From Vitreoscilla filiformis (lineage in GTDB: Bacteria > Pseudomonadota > Gammaproteobacteria > Burkholderiales > Burkholderiaceae_C): DNA of 64,000 nucleotides. The position numbers and the translations under genes were made by a program. Of this stretch, positions 35,169 through 44,535 are shown in pieces. Location of the stretch: contig NZ_CP022423.1 of assembly GCF_002222655.1 (NCBI RefSeq), positions 3,348,001 through 3,412,000 on the forward strand. The letters run 5' to 3'. The notes beneath the pieces are model-generated. The model made no database searches. It had not been told where the DNA came from and saw only the letters and a program-made list of their open reading frames with translations. Position 1 is the first letter of the stretch; each line of letters begins with the position of its first letter.

Positions 35169-37484
35169 ATGCAACGCCCTTCCGTCTCCACTGTGCTGCC
35201 CCTGGGCGCACTGGCCGCTGGCTTCGCGCTCCAGCCGCTGCCGACACTGGCCCAAACTCCCGCACCCGCCACCGCTGCACCCGCCACCGCTGCGGCCAGC
35301 ACCCCGGCACCGGCCACCGTGCTGCCCACCGTCAAGGTGCGCGCCGGGGCTGAGGAGCAAGGCAAAGACACCCTCAAGCCCAGCACCACGCGCATCGGCA
35401 AGGGCACCCAGGCGCTGCGCGACATTCCGCAATCCGTCACGGTGATGACCGAGCGCCTGATCGACGACCGCAACCTGGACGACTTCAAGGAAGTGCTGCG
35501 CAACACCGCCGGCGTGACCTTCCAAGCCGGCGAAACCGGGGAAGAGGATGTGCGCCTGCGCGGCTTCTCGCTGCAACAAGCGGGGGACATCTACGTCGAT
35601 GGCCTGCGCGACTCCTCGCTGTACGAGCGCGACACCTTCAACTTTGATCGCATTGAGGTGCTCAAGGGCTCGGCGTCGATGCTGTTCGGGCGCGGTTCGA
35701 CGGGCGGTGTCGTCAACCAGGTGAGCAAGCAGCCTTTCGGCATGGATCAGCATGAGCTGAGTTTGACGGTCGGCACAGGCCAAGAGCGCCGTTTCACGGG
35801 TGACTTCAACCTCACCACGGGCGACGACTCGGCACTGCGCATCAACGCCATGATGCACAAGGCGGACAACTGGGGCGCCACGGTGGACAAAAAGGGCATC
35901 GCGCCCACCTTCCGCTGGGGCATTGGCACAGCCGATGAATTCAGCGTCGGGTTCTATCACCTGGAATACAACAACCGCCCGAACTACAACCACCCGTGGA
36001 CGTTGTCCGAAGTCGGCAGCGGCGTTGACAGTGACGGCAACCCGGTGACGTTCGCCCACGGGCGCATTCAAACCGTGCTGCCCGCTAAAAACTACTATGG
36101 CCTGAGCAGCGATTACAGCAAGGGCCAGGTCGATCATTTGACGCTGGGCCATGTTCACCGCTTCGGCGATGGCAGCGAGCTGCGCACCCAAGTGCGCCAC
36201 GGTCAATACGAGCGAGACTTGTGGGTCAGCGCCATCGGTTGGAACGTGCCACGCGGCACCGTGGTGACAGCCGACAGCATCAACGATGCCACCGTGTTGG
36301 CACGCAACCCCAAAGGCCGCTACGCCAAGAGCACCATCACCACCCTGCAAAGCGACTACAGCACCCAGTTTGACGCGCTGGGCATGCGCCACGCCCTGAT
36401 CGCGGGGGTGGACGTGGTCGATGAGGATGCCGAGCGCAACAACAACTTCTCGGGCAGCCTGTCGGGCATCACCTTCCCTACCACCACCGTGGGCACGCCC
36501 AACGATGGCGCCAGCGTGGCCGACACCCGGGGCGATCCGGCCCTCAACACCTTCAATTCGCGCAGCATCGGTGTGTATGTGCAGGACACCGTCAGTTTGA
36601 CTTCCCAACTGAAGCTGATCGGCGGCCTGCGCTTCGACCACTTCAAGGCGAAATACCACTCACTGGAGAGCGTCGGGTTTGGGGGCACGGTCACGCCGGA
36701 AACCCACTTCTCGCGCAGCGACAACCTCTGGAGTCCGCGCCTGGGTGCGCTGTACCAGCCGGATGACAGCAGTTCGTACTATGTGTCTTACGGCACGTCC
36801 TACAACACGGCGGGCGACACCTACCAGTACTCGGTCGGCGGCCCCAGCAGTGTGGACGCCAACACCCCGCCGGAAAAGAGCCGCAATCTGGAAATCGGCG
36901 GCAAGTGGGAGCTGTTCAACCAGCGCGCTTTGCTCGGCCTGGCGCTGTTCCACTCGGAAAAGTACAACGAGCGCAACACCGACCCAGACAGCGCCGCCAC
37001 GCAGCAACTGCTGTCCGGCAAGCGCCACGCCACCGGGGTGGAATTGAACCTGGCCGGACGCATCACCCCAGCTTGGGAGGTGTTCTTCAACCACAGTTGG
37101 ATCCCGCTGGCCAAGATCGACCGCAGCAACGTCGAACCGAGCACCACAGGCACGGGCGCACAGGTGGAAGGCGATCGTCCGGGCCTGACGCCCAAGCACA
37201 GTGGTTCGCTCTGGAGCACCTACCGCGTGAACAGCAGCCTGCGCCTGGGTGGCGGGGTGAACTATCGCGGTTCGCAAAACCCCGAAGGTTCGCGCCAGGT
37301 CATCGCGCCGGGCTTCAGCACGCTGGACGCCATGGCCGAATACAGCTTCACCGAGCGTTACTCGCTCAAACTCAACGTCAGCAACCTGACCGATAAGCAG
37401 TACGCCGACACGCTTTACCGTGGTTTCTACGGCCCCGGCGCCCCGCGCAGCGTGCAGCTCACGCTCAAGGCTTTGTTGTACTGA
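35169..37484 (+). CDS. fiu: TonB-dependent catecholate siderophore receptor, Fiu-like
   Basis: 771-residue outer-membrane receptor. Signal peptide about 1-29, an Ala/Pro/Thr-rich spacer, TonB-box-like LPTVKVRA, and a plug with [38 protein letters not shown] and [27 protein letters not shown]. The barrel includes [13 protein letters not shown] and ends LTLKALLY with an aromatic terminus. It is closest in style to Fiu and its relatives, which take up monomeric catechol-iron complexes; the ligand is inferred. The next gene, piuC, is the usual companion of fiu/piuA. It lacks its own Fur box and probably belongs to the tonB operon. Confidence 0.9.
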   Translation: MQRPSVSTVLPLGALAAGFALQPLPTLAQTPAPATAAPATAAASTPAPATVLPTVKVRAGAEEQGKDTLKPSTTRIGKGTQALRDIPQSVTVMTERLIDDRNLDDFKEVLRNTAGVTFQAGETGEEDVRLRGFSLQQAGDIYVDGLRDSSLYERDTFNFDRIEVLKGSASMLFGRGSTGGVVNQVSKQPFGMDQHELSLTVGTGQERRFTGDFNLTTGDDSALRINAMMHKADNWGATVDKKGIAPTFRWGIGTADEFSVGFYHLEYNNRPNYNHPWTLSEVGSGVDSDGNPVTFAHGRIQTVLPAKNYYGLSSDYSKGQVDHLTLGHVHRFGDGSELRTQVRHGQYERDLWVSAIGWNVPRGTVVTADSINDATVLARNPKGRYAKSTITTLQSDYSTQFDALGMRHALIAGVDVVDEDAERNNNFSGSLSGITFPTTTVGTPNDGASVADTRGDPALNTFNSRSIGVYVQDTVSLTSQLKLIGGLRFDHFKAKYHSLESVGFGGTVTPETHFSRSDNLWSPRLGALYQPDDSSSYYVSYGTSYNTAGDTYQYSVGGPSSVDANTPPEKSRNLEIGGKWELFNQRALLGLALFHSEKYNERNTDPDSAATQQLLSGKRHATGVELNLAGRITPAWEVFFNHSWIPLAKIDRSNVEPSTTGTGAQVEGDRPGLTPKHSGSLWSTYRVNSSLRLGGGVNYRGSQNPEGSRQVIAPGFSTLDAMAEYSFTERYSLKLNVSNLTDKQYADTLYRGFYGPGAPRSVQLTLKALLY

Positions 37485-37503
37485 CGCACAGGAGGCACGG
37501 GCC

Positions 37504-38190
37504 ATGCTGCTCCACATCGAACAGGTGCTGAACGCGGATGAGTTGCAGCAGGCGCGTGCCCTGACCGGGCCGTCCGCCCCGTGGGTGGATGGCCGGCGCA
37601 GCGCCGGCCCGCAAGCGGTTCATGCCAAGAACAACGAACAGCTCGCACAGGACAGCGAGGCCAGCCGCACCCTGCAAGCCCTGGTGCTGGCGGCGCTGAA
37701 CCGCAACGCATTGTTCTTTTCGGCAGCGCTGCCCAAGCGCATCTTCAATCCTTTGGTGAACCGCTACGGCGGGGATGCCAACTGTTATGGCAACCACGTC
37801 GATGGCGCCGTGCTGCACTCGCGGGCCGATGGGCAGCGGGTGCGCTCGGATGTGAGTGCCACGCTGTTTTTAGCCGAGCCGCACGCCTACGACGGCGGCG
37901 AACTGGTGATCGAGGACACCTACGGCAGCCAGCGCGTCAAACTGGCCGCCGGCGACTTGGTGCTGTACCCGAGCACCAGTGTTCATCGTGTCGAGCCGGT
38001 GACGCGGGGCCATCGGGTGGCCAGCTTTTTTTGGGTGGAAAGCATGGTGCGCAGCGACGAGCAACGTCGCTTGCTGTTCGACCTGGACATGAGCTTGATG
38101 CGCCTGCGCCAAGCGCATGGGGAGTCGGCTGACACGGTGCGCTTGGCGGGGACGTATCACAACTTATTGCGCATGTGGGCGGATGTGTGA
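37504..38190 (+). CDS. piuC: Fe(II)/2-oxoglutarate-dependent PKHD-type hydroxylase PiuC
   Basis: 228-residue dioxygenase of the PiuC/YbiX family. The ATG at 37504 follows CAGGAGG. The iron-binding triad is visible: H98-x-D100 in YGNHVDGAV and H161 in [10 protein letters not shown], with a following arginine in RGHR for 2-oxoglutarate. It normally accompanies fiu/piuA-type receptors and iron limitation, as here, 19 bp downstream. The substrate is unknown. The defence island begins 15 bp after its stop. Confidence 0.93.
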   Translation: MLLHIEQVLNADELQQARALTGPSAPWVDGRRSAGPQAVHAKNNEQLAQDSEASRTLQALVLAALNRNALFFSAALPKRIFNPLVNRYGGDANCYGNHVDGAVLHSRADGQRVRSDVSATLFLAEPHAYDGGELVIEDTYGSQRVKLAAGDLVLYPSTSVHRVEPVTRGHRVASFFWVESMVRSDEQRRLLFDLDMSLMRLRQAHGESADTVRLAGTYHNLLRMWADV

Positions 38191-38204
38191 AGGGCAACGA
38201 CTGG

Positions 38205-38230
38205 ATCAGACGTTGAACCGGAAGATCATC
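38205..38230. repeat. Left copy of ychF-3'-end direct repeat (candidate attL)
   Basis: ATCAGACGTTGAAC is identical to 56102-56115, the stop codon region of ychF, and 23 of 26 positions agree if extended. On the minus strand it would read M-I-F-R-F-N-V-stop, like the last residues of YchF proteins. It marks the left edge of the BREX island, 15 bp past piuC. Confidence 0.6.
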
Positions 38231-38467
38231 GGCAACCAGTTGATTCTTCTTTGCTTCATCCGCATGTGGCTAAAAATGTACTCCGATTTGTACTCAATCA
38301 CACTGCTGCTGAGTACGACGGGACAGCTCTGGGGGGTGAGCAGCGTGTTGACCTCAGCAACGGTGCGAATGTGATTTCGCCCTTCCCGTGCTGCCCGCCC
38401 CAGGGCGCGTTTCCCTCGAACAGTTCAATGGCACCAGACTCCACCCCATCGCTCCTAAGAGCGCTTG
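38231..38467. other. Non-coding left edge of the BREX island
   Basis: 237 bp after the candidate attachment repeat and before the brxL stop. It is AT-richer than the flanks. It contains the 13-bp repeat TTTGTACTCAATC (38287) and a GTACTCA/TGAGTAC inverted repeat (38290-38316). I see no gene or strong terminator for brxL. Confidence 0.5.
38287..38299. repeat. Left copy of 13-bp direct repeat TTTGTACTCAATC
   Basis: Identical to 55962-55974, beyond the IS5 remnant at the other end of the BREX island. The two copies are in the same orientation and enclose every BREX gene. Confidence 0.6.
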
Positions 38468-40519
38468 CTACTCTGTCAACGCCTTCAACAAAGCATCGCG
38501 CCCGTCCTGGTAGAACTCGATGTCCAGCTTGGTCGCCATCTCGTCCGACAGGTCGAACAGTTGGCGGCGGCATGAGACCGGCAGCAGCAGGGACTTGGCT
38601 CCCTTCTCGACCGCGATTTCGGCCAGCGTGACAGCGTTGTGAATGGGCTCGATGGTGCCCCCCAACGTGACCTCACCGACCACGACCAGGCCGCCACGCA
38701 CGGACTTCTTCAGCAGCGCGCTGGACAGCGCGATGAGGGCTGCCACCCCGGTCTTGGCGCCTGACTTGGCTGCATCGAAGCCACGCAGCTGCACGGAGAA
38801 CTCGTGCGAACGCGGGTCTCGGTCGCCGACGAGTTGCTGAGACCGAGCGTAGAGGTTCTGCTCGGCGCAGCGAATCGATTCCTTGAACGCCGTGGGCACC
38901 GGGTTGTTGAGAACCCGCACGCCGCTGCCCGGCCCTTCGGTCGCCTCCAGGCGGAAGAGCCCCGGATGTTCATCCTGGCCGCCCGGACTTAACGTCCACA
39001 TCTGTCCGCACTCCAGAGGCTCGTCACCGATGCCGCCCTGGCTCTGCAACTCGGGCGTGCTGACGAACTTTTCGACGCCCTCGGCTCCCATCGTGTAGCT
39101 GAAGTGGGTGTTGCGGAACTCTGCCGCACCGATGCGTTTCTGCTGTTCCTTGACCCGCCGCCGAACCTCCAGCGCCAAGCGCACAGCCCACTCCAGATCC
39201 TCGTCGCTGACCCGCGTTTCCGCGTTGGGGTACAGCAGCTTCAGCAGCCCGCTGACGGTCTTGTTGACGCCGTTGAGGTCGCGGCCAGAGAGCGCACCAC
39301 CCCAGTAGACGCGGCCCTGCAAGTTCGACACTCTGCTTTGGCCGCGCAGCTGCGTGAAGCACTCGGACAGGAAGTCGCTGACCAACCCGAAGTGCTGGGT
39401 GAACAGCCCCGGGTTCAGCTTGGGCACGTCCCAGCCCGGTAGGAAGCAGTGGATACGGTCCATGAATGCCGTGTCGTCACGCATCTCGGGAGGCAACGGA
39501 CCGAACAGATGGCCGATGCGCTGCTGGTGCTCGACGTCGACGTCGAAGTTGCCCACCAGCACGATGGAGCCATCCGCCCTGATGCTCTCCTTGCCACGGG
39601 AAAACTCACCGCTCTCCATGTAGCCCTTCATGATGTTGACGCCGTCTTTCTGGTCAAAGGAGACGCCCGACACCTCGTCGAAGCACACCACGTCGTACTG
39701 GCATACCAGGCCCCGCTGGCCGCTGGCGTTGTGGACGAACATGCGGGCCACGGTGGCCTTGCCGCCTGAGATGAGGTGCGCATAGGGCGACACCTGCTGG
39801 AAAAGGTGCGACTTGCCGGTACCACGCGGCCCGAGTTCGATTAGGTTGTAGTTGCGCTCGACGAAGGGGACCATGCGCAGCAGCAGCGCATCCTTGGCCC
39901 GCTCTGCCAAGGTTTCCGGCTCGAAGCCGACGCTGCGCAACAGCAGGTCACGCCACTCGGCCGTCGTGAACTGCTCGCGTCCCCTGGCAAGATCATCCAG
40001 CACCTCGCGCTTGGACAACTGGATGGCACGCAAGGCATCCACACCAAAGGGCCGGCCACCCTTCTCCTGGGCAATCGAGGCGTCGTAGCCCAAGGTCACC
40101 TCAGCGTAGAAGCCACCGGTGAGCATCCGCTCATGCGCCTTCACCATCTCGGGCGTCAGCCGCACATCCGTCAGCCGGAGGCTGGGTAGGCTGGCGATGT
40201 AGGAATCTGTTTTCGAGTCCAGCCGCGCCGTGATGATGTCGATGATTTTCACGGACCCCGACTCACGAGCTCGGGCCTTGAACAGCTCCCCCTCCCCAGC
40301 CTTCACGGTACGGGAGCCCAACTGCCGTTGCACGATGTCCAGGCCCTCCTGGATTTCGGTCTCGTCAGTGGTTGCGCAGTAGCGGCCCAGCAGGAACTCG
40401 ACCACGTAGGTCGGCACCGGGAACTGGCGGCTGAAGGTGCGCACCAGGTCCTTGCGCACCACATAGCCCTCGTAGGCGGCCGCAGCCTTGCGGTCAAGTT
40501 CGTCGAGCTGCATCGTCAT
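38468..40519 (-). CDS. brxL: BREX protein BrxL (AAA+ / Lon-like domain)
   Basis: 683-residue BREX effector or DNA-binding AAA+ protein. The N-terminal half includes KIIDIITARLDSKTDSYIA. The AAA+ core has Walker A GPRGTGKSHLF (Lys236) and DVVCFDEVSGVSF as Walker B. The C-terminal Lon-protease-like fold (about 560-680) has GLVVVGEVTLGGTIEPI. The place of the Lon catalytic serine reads SGAKTGV instead of DGPSAGV, and I see no dyad lysine, so proteolysis looks unlikely. BrxL is the last gene of type 1 BREX operons and is needed for phage exclusion. It overlaps pglZ by 4 bp (ATGA). Confidence 0.93.
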   Translation of the reverse strand: MTMQLDELDRKAAAAYEGYVVRKDLVRTFSRQFPVPTYVVEFLLGRYCATTDETEIQEGLDIVQRQLGSRTVKAGEGELFKARARESGSVKIIDIITARLDSKTDSYIASLPSLRLTDVRLTPEMVKAHERMLTGGFYAEVTLGYDASIAQEKGGRPFGVDALRAIQLSKREVLDDLARGREQFTTAEWRDLLLRSVGFEPETLAERAKDALLLRMVPFVERNYNLIELGPRGTGKSHLFQQVSPYAHLISGGKATVARMFVHNASGQRGLVCQYDVVCFDEVSGVSFDQKDGVNIMKGYMESGEFSRGKESIRADGSIVLVGNFDVDVEHQQRIGHLFGPLPPEMRDDTAFMDRIHCFLPGWDVPKLNPGLFTQHFGLVSDFLSECFTQLRGQSRVSNLQGRVYWGGALSGRDLNGVNKTVSGLLKLLYPNAETRVSDEDLEWAVRLALEVRRRVKEQQKRIGAAEFRNTHFSYTMGAEGVEKFVSTPELQSQGGIGDEPLECGQMWTLSPGGQDEHPGLFRLEATEGPGSGVRVLNNPVPTAFKESIRCAEQNLYARSQQLVGDRDPRSHEFSVQLRGFDAAKSGAKTGVAALIALSSALLKKSVRGGLVVVGEVTLGGTIEPIHNAVTLAEIAVEKGAKSLLLPVSCRRQLFDLSDEMATKLDIEFYQDGRDALLKALTE

Positions 40520-42843
40520 TTTTCTCCCACCGTGGTCGCCTGCTTCTGCAGGACCTCACCATCGGCACCAAGCACCACTACCACGGCTGCTGCGCCCATT
40601 TGCTCATCATCCGCCACCGCCAGGCTGGCCTTGCCACCGTCCAACGGCTTGCTCGCTGCCAGCGAGCTGGAGGCCAGCGCCGCCTTGGTGCGGATGTCCA
40701 CCCGCTGGCCCGCCGACGCGCCGGCCACCTTCACCGTACAGCGCAGGCCCTTCCAGGTGACCGAGTCAATCGTCACGGCTGGGCCAAGCGTGGCCGCGCC
40801 GGCGCATTCCAACTGAAGTACAGGGACCAGGCACTCTTGCAAGCTGATGCCGCCGTGTGCGTAGTCTGCGCCAGCCATGAAGTTGGTCACCCCAGGGGCG
40901 TAGGCCACCTGCACATCCTTGCACCAGTCCCAACCGAAGGTCAGCGGCGTGCCATGCGCGCTGTCTTTGAGGACGGCGCAGCGTCCCCACCGCATCGCCG
41001 CTTGGTGCTTCGCCAGCTCTGACTTCGGCAGCCCACCAGGCACCAACAGCCAGCCGTGGTCGGTGACGATGCGGATGTTCTTCCAGCCGGCGTCGGCGAG
41101 CTCGGTGATGCGTTCGACCACCTGGTCGAGCTGAGTCGTCATGTCCCGAGCGAGGCGGAGCCCATGTTCGTGCCCGTAGTGATCCAGGTCACCGGCCTCG
41201 GTCCAAGCGCGGCCTTGCGGGTCGCCGGTCTTGTGCTTCTCCAAGGGCGCCACACCTTGTTCGGTCAACAACTTGCGGAAGTTGTGGCCAGAGAGCGGCT
41301 TGCCATCAGCGGCCACCCTGGGTTCGAAGTCAACGTCGTCTGCATTCCCCGCGATGAAGCCCGCCACCGGCGAGCACCAGGCCTTTCCGGATGCCGTGAC
41401 CGAGGGCATGCTGGTCCACTTGGCATCGAGGTTCGTTGTGCCCAGCGACGAAAGACGCTGCTCCAACAGCCGGGCGACGTCATAGCGCAGGCCATCGACG
41501 AAGACCGTGCAGGTCCCCTCCGCGAGCGTTCCGTTGTTCGGAGTCGACAGCGCCTTCAAGCCACCAGCGTCTTTGACCGCTTCTTGCAGCCTCCTGGCGG
41601 ATTCCTCGAGCCAGGGCAGGTACATCGCACGCAAGGCCGCGCCAACGGGTTCAGCATCGCTCTTTGCCTGGACGCAGCCAAGTGCTTTCAGCGCCGCCTG
41701 GTCGACCTGCCAGCCCGACTGTTGGTAGCTGGCCGCCAGCTCTGCTGGTGTCTGTCCGATTGGGAGAGCTGCGCTTCGCTGGGCAACTTCTGCCAAATGC
41801 TCAAGTGCGGCGGCCAACGGCGAGCGCCCCATGCGCGACCACAGCCAACCTCGACGCAACCCGTGTTCCTTCTCTGCGGTAGCAACCGCTGTACGCGCCT
41901 GGGCCGCGTCCATGCTCGCGCAGGCTGCCAAGGCGTAGCGCAGGGCGTTTTCGCTTGCCTCGTTGGCCTGTGGGTATCCCGCCAGTTGGTCTTGGTCCGG
42001 GAACAGCCCCAGCTGCGGCAGCTGAACTTTCGCCAGCAGCGGGTACACGTTCGGGAAGCTGGCGAACGAGTCGCGGTACAGCACGGCGACTGCTGCCCAT
42101 TTTCCTTCCCTCTTGGCCAGGCGCTCGGCAGCCACCAGCACCCCATCGGCCACCGGGTCGAAGCCGAAGTCAGACTTGCAGCGCTTCGTGAACACATCCC
42201 AAAGCACGTCGCCCCACTGTTGGCGCGTCGGTTCGGGCTCGTTCATCCACTGCAGCAGGTCTCGGATGGGGTTCGGCGCCAGCAGGCTCAGTAGCCACTC
42301 TGCGTTGATGGCCCGCGCTTGGAGCTCGACCACCGGCCGCTCCAGCAGCACGCCTGCCTGCAAAGCCTGGCCGAGCGCTCCCAACGTCGCCTTGTCCTGG
42401 GCGACATCGAGACCGAGACCACCGTTCTTTGAAGCGAGGAAGGCACTGACCGTCCAGTCCTTCGCATTGGCCTGGCTCCAGAACACGCCGCGGTACTGCA
42501 GTTCAGCCAGCGGCAGCAGGTTTCTCGGGCAGCTCTCGATGGCACGCAGCTCTGCTCGGCTGACACCAGGCAGGTACAGAACCGGCACACCGCTGAGCGG
42601 CACCTCAGGAACGAGCCCGGCCATCGCGCACTTCAACCAGATGGCCGGACCGGAGCGACTCTCAACGTCGTAGTTCCCCAGTGTCAGCAGGTTGGGCATC
42701 GCCTGCCGAATCAAGCCGATGGCCGACTCCCACTGTCGGTCCTTGTCGGGCCAGAGCACAGCTGCCGTCGGTGCAGCTGTGTGGGAGTTGCCCTCGGCCG
42801 CAGCTTGCAGCGAGGCTGCCAGAAGTCTGAGCAAGCTCATCAC
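40516..42843 (-). CDS. pglZ: BREX phosphatase-domain protein PglZ (type B)
   Basis: 775-residue PglZ. The alkaline-phosphatase-superfamily domain lies in the C-terminal half, with metal-ligand candidates D450 in VFVDGLRYDVARLL and D595-H596 in VTDHGWLLVPGG, plus HGGISLQECLVP near residue 665. The N-terminal half (WPDKDRQWESAI, PGVSRAELRA) matches the PglZ type B subfamily rather than the type A found in E. coli BREX. PglZ is essential for BREX methylation and defence, though its substrate is unknown. It overlaps both the AIPR gene and brxL by 4 bp. Confidence 0.9.
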   Translation of the reverse strand: MMSLLRLLAASLQAAAEGNSHTAAPTAAVLWPDKDRQWESAIGLIRQAMPNLLTLGNYDVESRSGPAIWLKCAMAGLVPEVPLSGVPVLYLPGVSRAELRAIESCPRNLLPLAELQYRGVFWSQANAKDWTVSAFLASKNGGLGLDVAQDKATLGALGQALQAGVLLERPVVELQARAINAEWLLSLLAPNPIRDLLQWMNEPEPTRQQWGDVLWDVFTKRCKSDFGFDPVADGVLVAAERLAKREGKWAAVAVLYRDSFASFPNVYPLLAKVQLPQLGLFPDQDQLAGYPQANEASENALRYALAACASMDAAQARTAVATAEKEHGLRRGWLWSRMGRSPLAAALEHLAEVAQRSAALPIGQTPAELAASYQQSGWQVDQAALKALGCVQAKSDAEPVGAALRAMYLPWLEESARRLQEAVKDAGGLKALSTPNNGTLAEGTCTVFVDGLRYDVARLLEQRLSSLGTTNLDAKWTSMPSVTASGKAWCSPVAGFIAGNADDVDFEPRVAADGKPLSGHNFRKLLTEQGVAPLEKHKTGDPQGRAWTEAGDLDHYGHEHGLRLARDMTTQLDQVVERITELADAGWKNIRIVTDHGWLLVPGGLPKSELAKHQAAMRWGRCAVLKDSAHGTPLTFGWDWCKDVQVAYAPGVTNFMAGADYAHGGISLQECLVPVLQLECAGAATLGPAVTIDSVTWKGLRCTVKVAGASAGQRVDIRTKAALASSSLAASKPLDGGKASLAVADDEQMGAAAVVVVLGADGEVLQKQATTVGEK

Positions 42844-44534
42844 GCAGCAGCCAAAGGCGAGGCTAAAAGCTTTTGAATCAAATCGCCCCGCCGGAATGTC
42901 GCTGAGAGTTGAAGTGTGGAAACCTCTTTCTGCCCATACAACTCGTTCAACGCACTCTCGACATCCAAGACAGAATCGCGGAAGAAAGTCTCGCCTTTCT
43001 CGTCGACCAGCTTCTTGGCGGCCCCAAAGGTTTGATGGTTCAAGGCCCCGAGGGTCTTGCCCAGCTCGTGCAGCAGGCGCTGCCCCATGCGCATGGCGAT
43101 GAAGCAGGATGCATAGCGCACCAAGGTCGGGTCGGCCTCAGTTGGGCGCCTTCTGTGGTTTTCGGCGACTCGATAGAGCAGTACGGCCAACACCACTTGA
43201 GCCCCATTGACTTCAGACGGAAATATCTGTGAATACAGCTTCCCAAAGTGCTCCCGCGTCAGGAACTTCGCTTGGTGAGGCGCATGCCGCCACACCGCCA
43301 AAAGCGCCTCGGCGGCAGCGCCGGCTGTGATGTCTGTTGCCCTTGGCGAGCCATCCATCCGTTTGCGTCGATAGGAGAACCCGAGCTCCTGGATGCTTGC
43401 CTCAAGTTGCCGCTGAATCTCGTCGTTTGAACGCAGGTCTTTTAGGTCAACCGGATTCTGACTGTTGGTGGCATGGGTGATTTGCAGGACGATATCGTCG
43501 TTGTCCTTTGGAAGCTTGTACAGACGCACCAACACGCTTGCGTCAGCAGGCAAGGCTTTCCCAGCAGCGGCCATGGCCTCGCAGGTTTTCAGAATCGTCA
43601 TGCAGGTCTGGCCGCCATTGACAATCTGCAAGTTTTCCACGCGAACCTGATAGTCACTGTTTTGCAATGCGTTGTATGAGAAGTCATTGCAGACCAGAGT
43701 CAGGCCATTGTTGAAGAAGTAAAAGTTGGACGGCTGCGGAGACTGGAGTGTGGTTCGAATGCCTTCATTCACACGGTTGCCGTGCAATCCCAGATAGCGG
43801 CGGATATTGCGCTCCAGCAGGCGGTCACCATGCGACCGCATGAGCGCAGCCACCTCAGTTACGGGCATGCGGCCAATGCACACCCGGCTGAAGTTCATAT
43901 CCTCCACATTGGCTTTGCCAATCAAGCGCAAGGTGTCATCCACCTGCTTTGGGCGCTGCAGGATGCCAATCAGTACGTCGTGGTTAACGTACTCCCAGGT
44001 CACCTGGTCCCCAAAGTTGGCGCGGTTAATGATGGTTTGGGCCTGGTCGTTCCATCTGATTCCGTTGTTGCAGGCAATGGCGCGTACCCGCGGGATGAAG
44101 CCGTCTCGCACCATGGCACGCGCCTCCTCCACTTTCACCCGCAGCCGTTCGTTGATGGCTCCTAGCTCTGCGGTCGGGTCGAAGATGTGGCGAATGGCAT
44201 TGACCAGCGCGTGGATGCCGTCTTCAGGAAAGTTTGAATCCGCATCCAGCTTGGCGGTCTTGTACTTGGCTTGAAACAGCGTGACGTTGAACTCGCCATC
44301 CACTTCTTCGGTGACCTGCATGGCATCCACGCCGAAATCACCGCCACCATCGGTGACGCAGTCGAAGGCCTCCTGGGCGTCCAGGTCCAGCATGGTTTTG
44401 ACGCACAGGTAAACGAACGCCAGCGGCTTGAGCCGGTCAGGCGCGGTGACATTCAGCTCGTCCTGAGCCCACTGAGCAATCTCGGCTTGAACGCCAGTCA
44501 AGCGCTGGTCGATGATGGATGCGTTCAAGTTCAT
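42840..44534 (-). CDS. AIPR-family protein with nuclease-like N-terminus, inside BREX operon
   Basis: 564-residue AIPR (abortive infection phage resistance) family protein. The N-terminal part has DGGGDFGVDAMQV (D70) and then F-Q-A-K-Y-K (Q88-x-K90), the D...(E/Q)xK pattern of PD-(D/E)XK nucleases. The AIPR core follows, with LGLHGNRVNEGIRTTL (about 250-265), FYFFNNGLTLVCND and the QIVNGGQTCMTIL signature (about 312-325). It sits between pglX (1-bp gap) and pglZ (4-bp overlap), so it is co-translated with BREX genes, yet it is not a BREX core component. AIPR proteins have been linked to abortive infection in plasmid and restriction-system settings. A nuclease role here is inference from the motif. 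Confidence 0.82.
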   Translation of the reverse strand: MNLNASIIDQRLTGVQAEIAQWAQDELNVTAPDRLKPLAFVYLCVKTMLDLDAQEAFDCVTDGGGDFGVDAMQVTEEVDGEFNVTLFQAKYKTAKLDADSNFPEDGIHALVNAIRHIFDPTAELGAINERLRVKVEEARAMVRDGFIPRVRAIACNNGIRWNDQAQTIINRANFGDQVTWEYVNHDVLIGILQRPKQVDDTLRLIGKANVEDMNFSRVCIGRMPVTEVAALMRSHGDRLLERNIRRYLGLHGNRVNEGIRTTLQSPQPSNFYFFNNGLTLVCNDFSYNALQNSDYQVRVENLQIVNGGQTCMTILKTCEAMAAAGKALPADASVLVRLYKLPKDNDDIVLQITHATNSQNPVDLKDLRSNDEIQRQLEASIQELGFSYRRKRMDGSPRATDITAGAAAEALLAVWRHAPHQAKFLTREHFGKLYSQIFPSEVNGAQVVLAVLLYRVAENHRRRPTEADPTLVRYASCFIAMRMGQRLLHELGKTLGALNHQTFGAAKKLVDEKGETFFRDSVLDVESALNELYGQKEVSTLQLSATFRRGDLIQKLLASPLAAA

Positions 44535-44535
44535 A

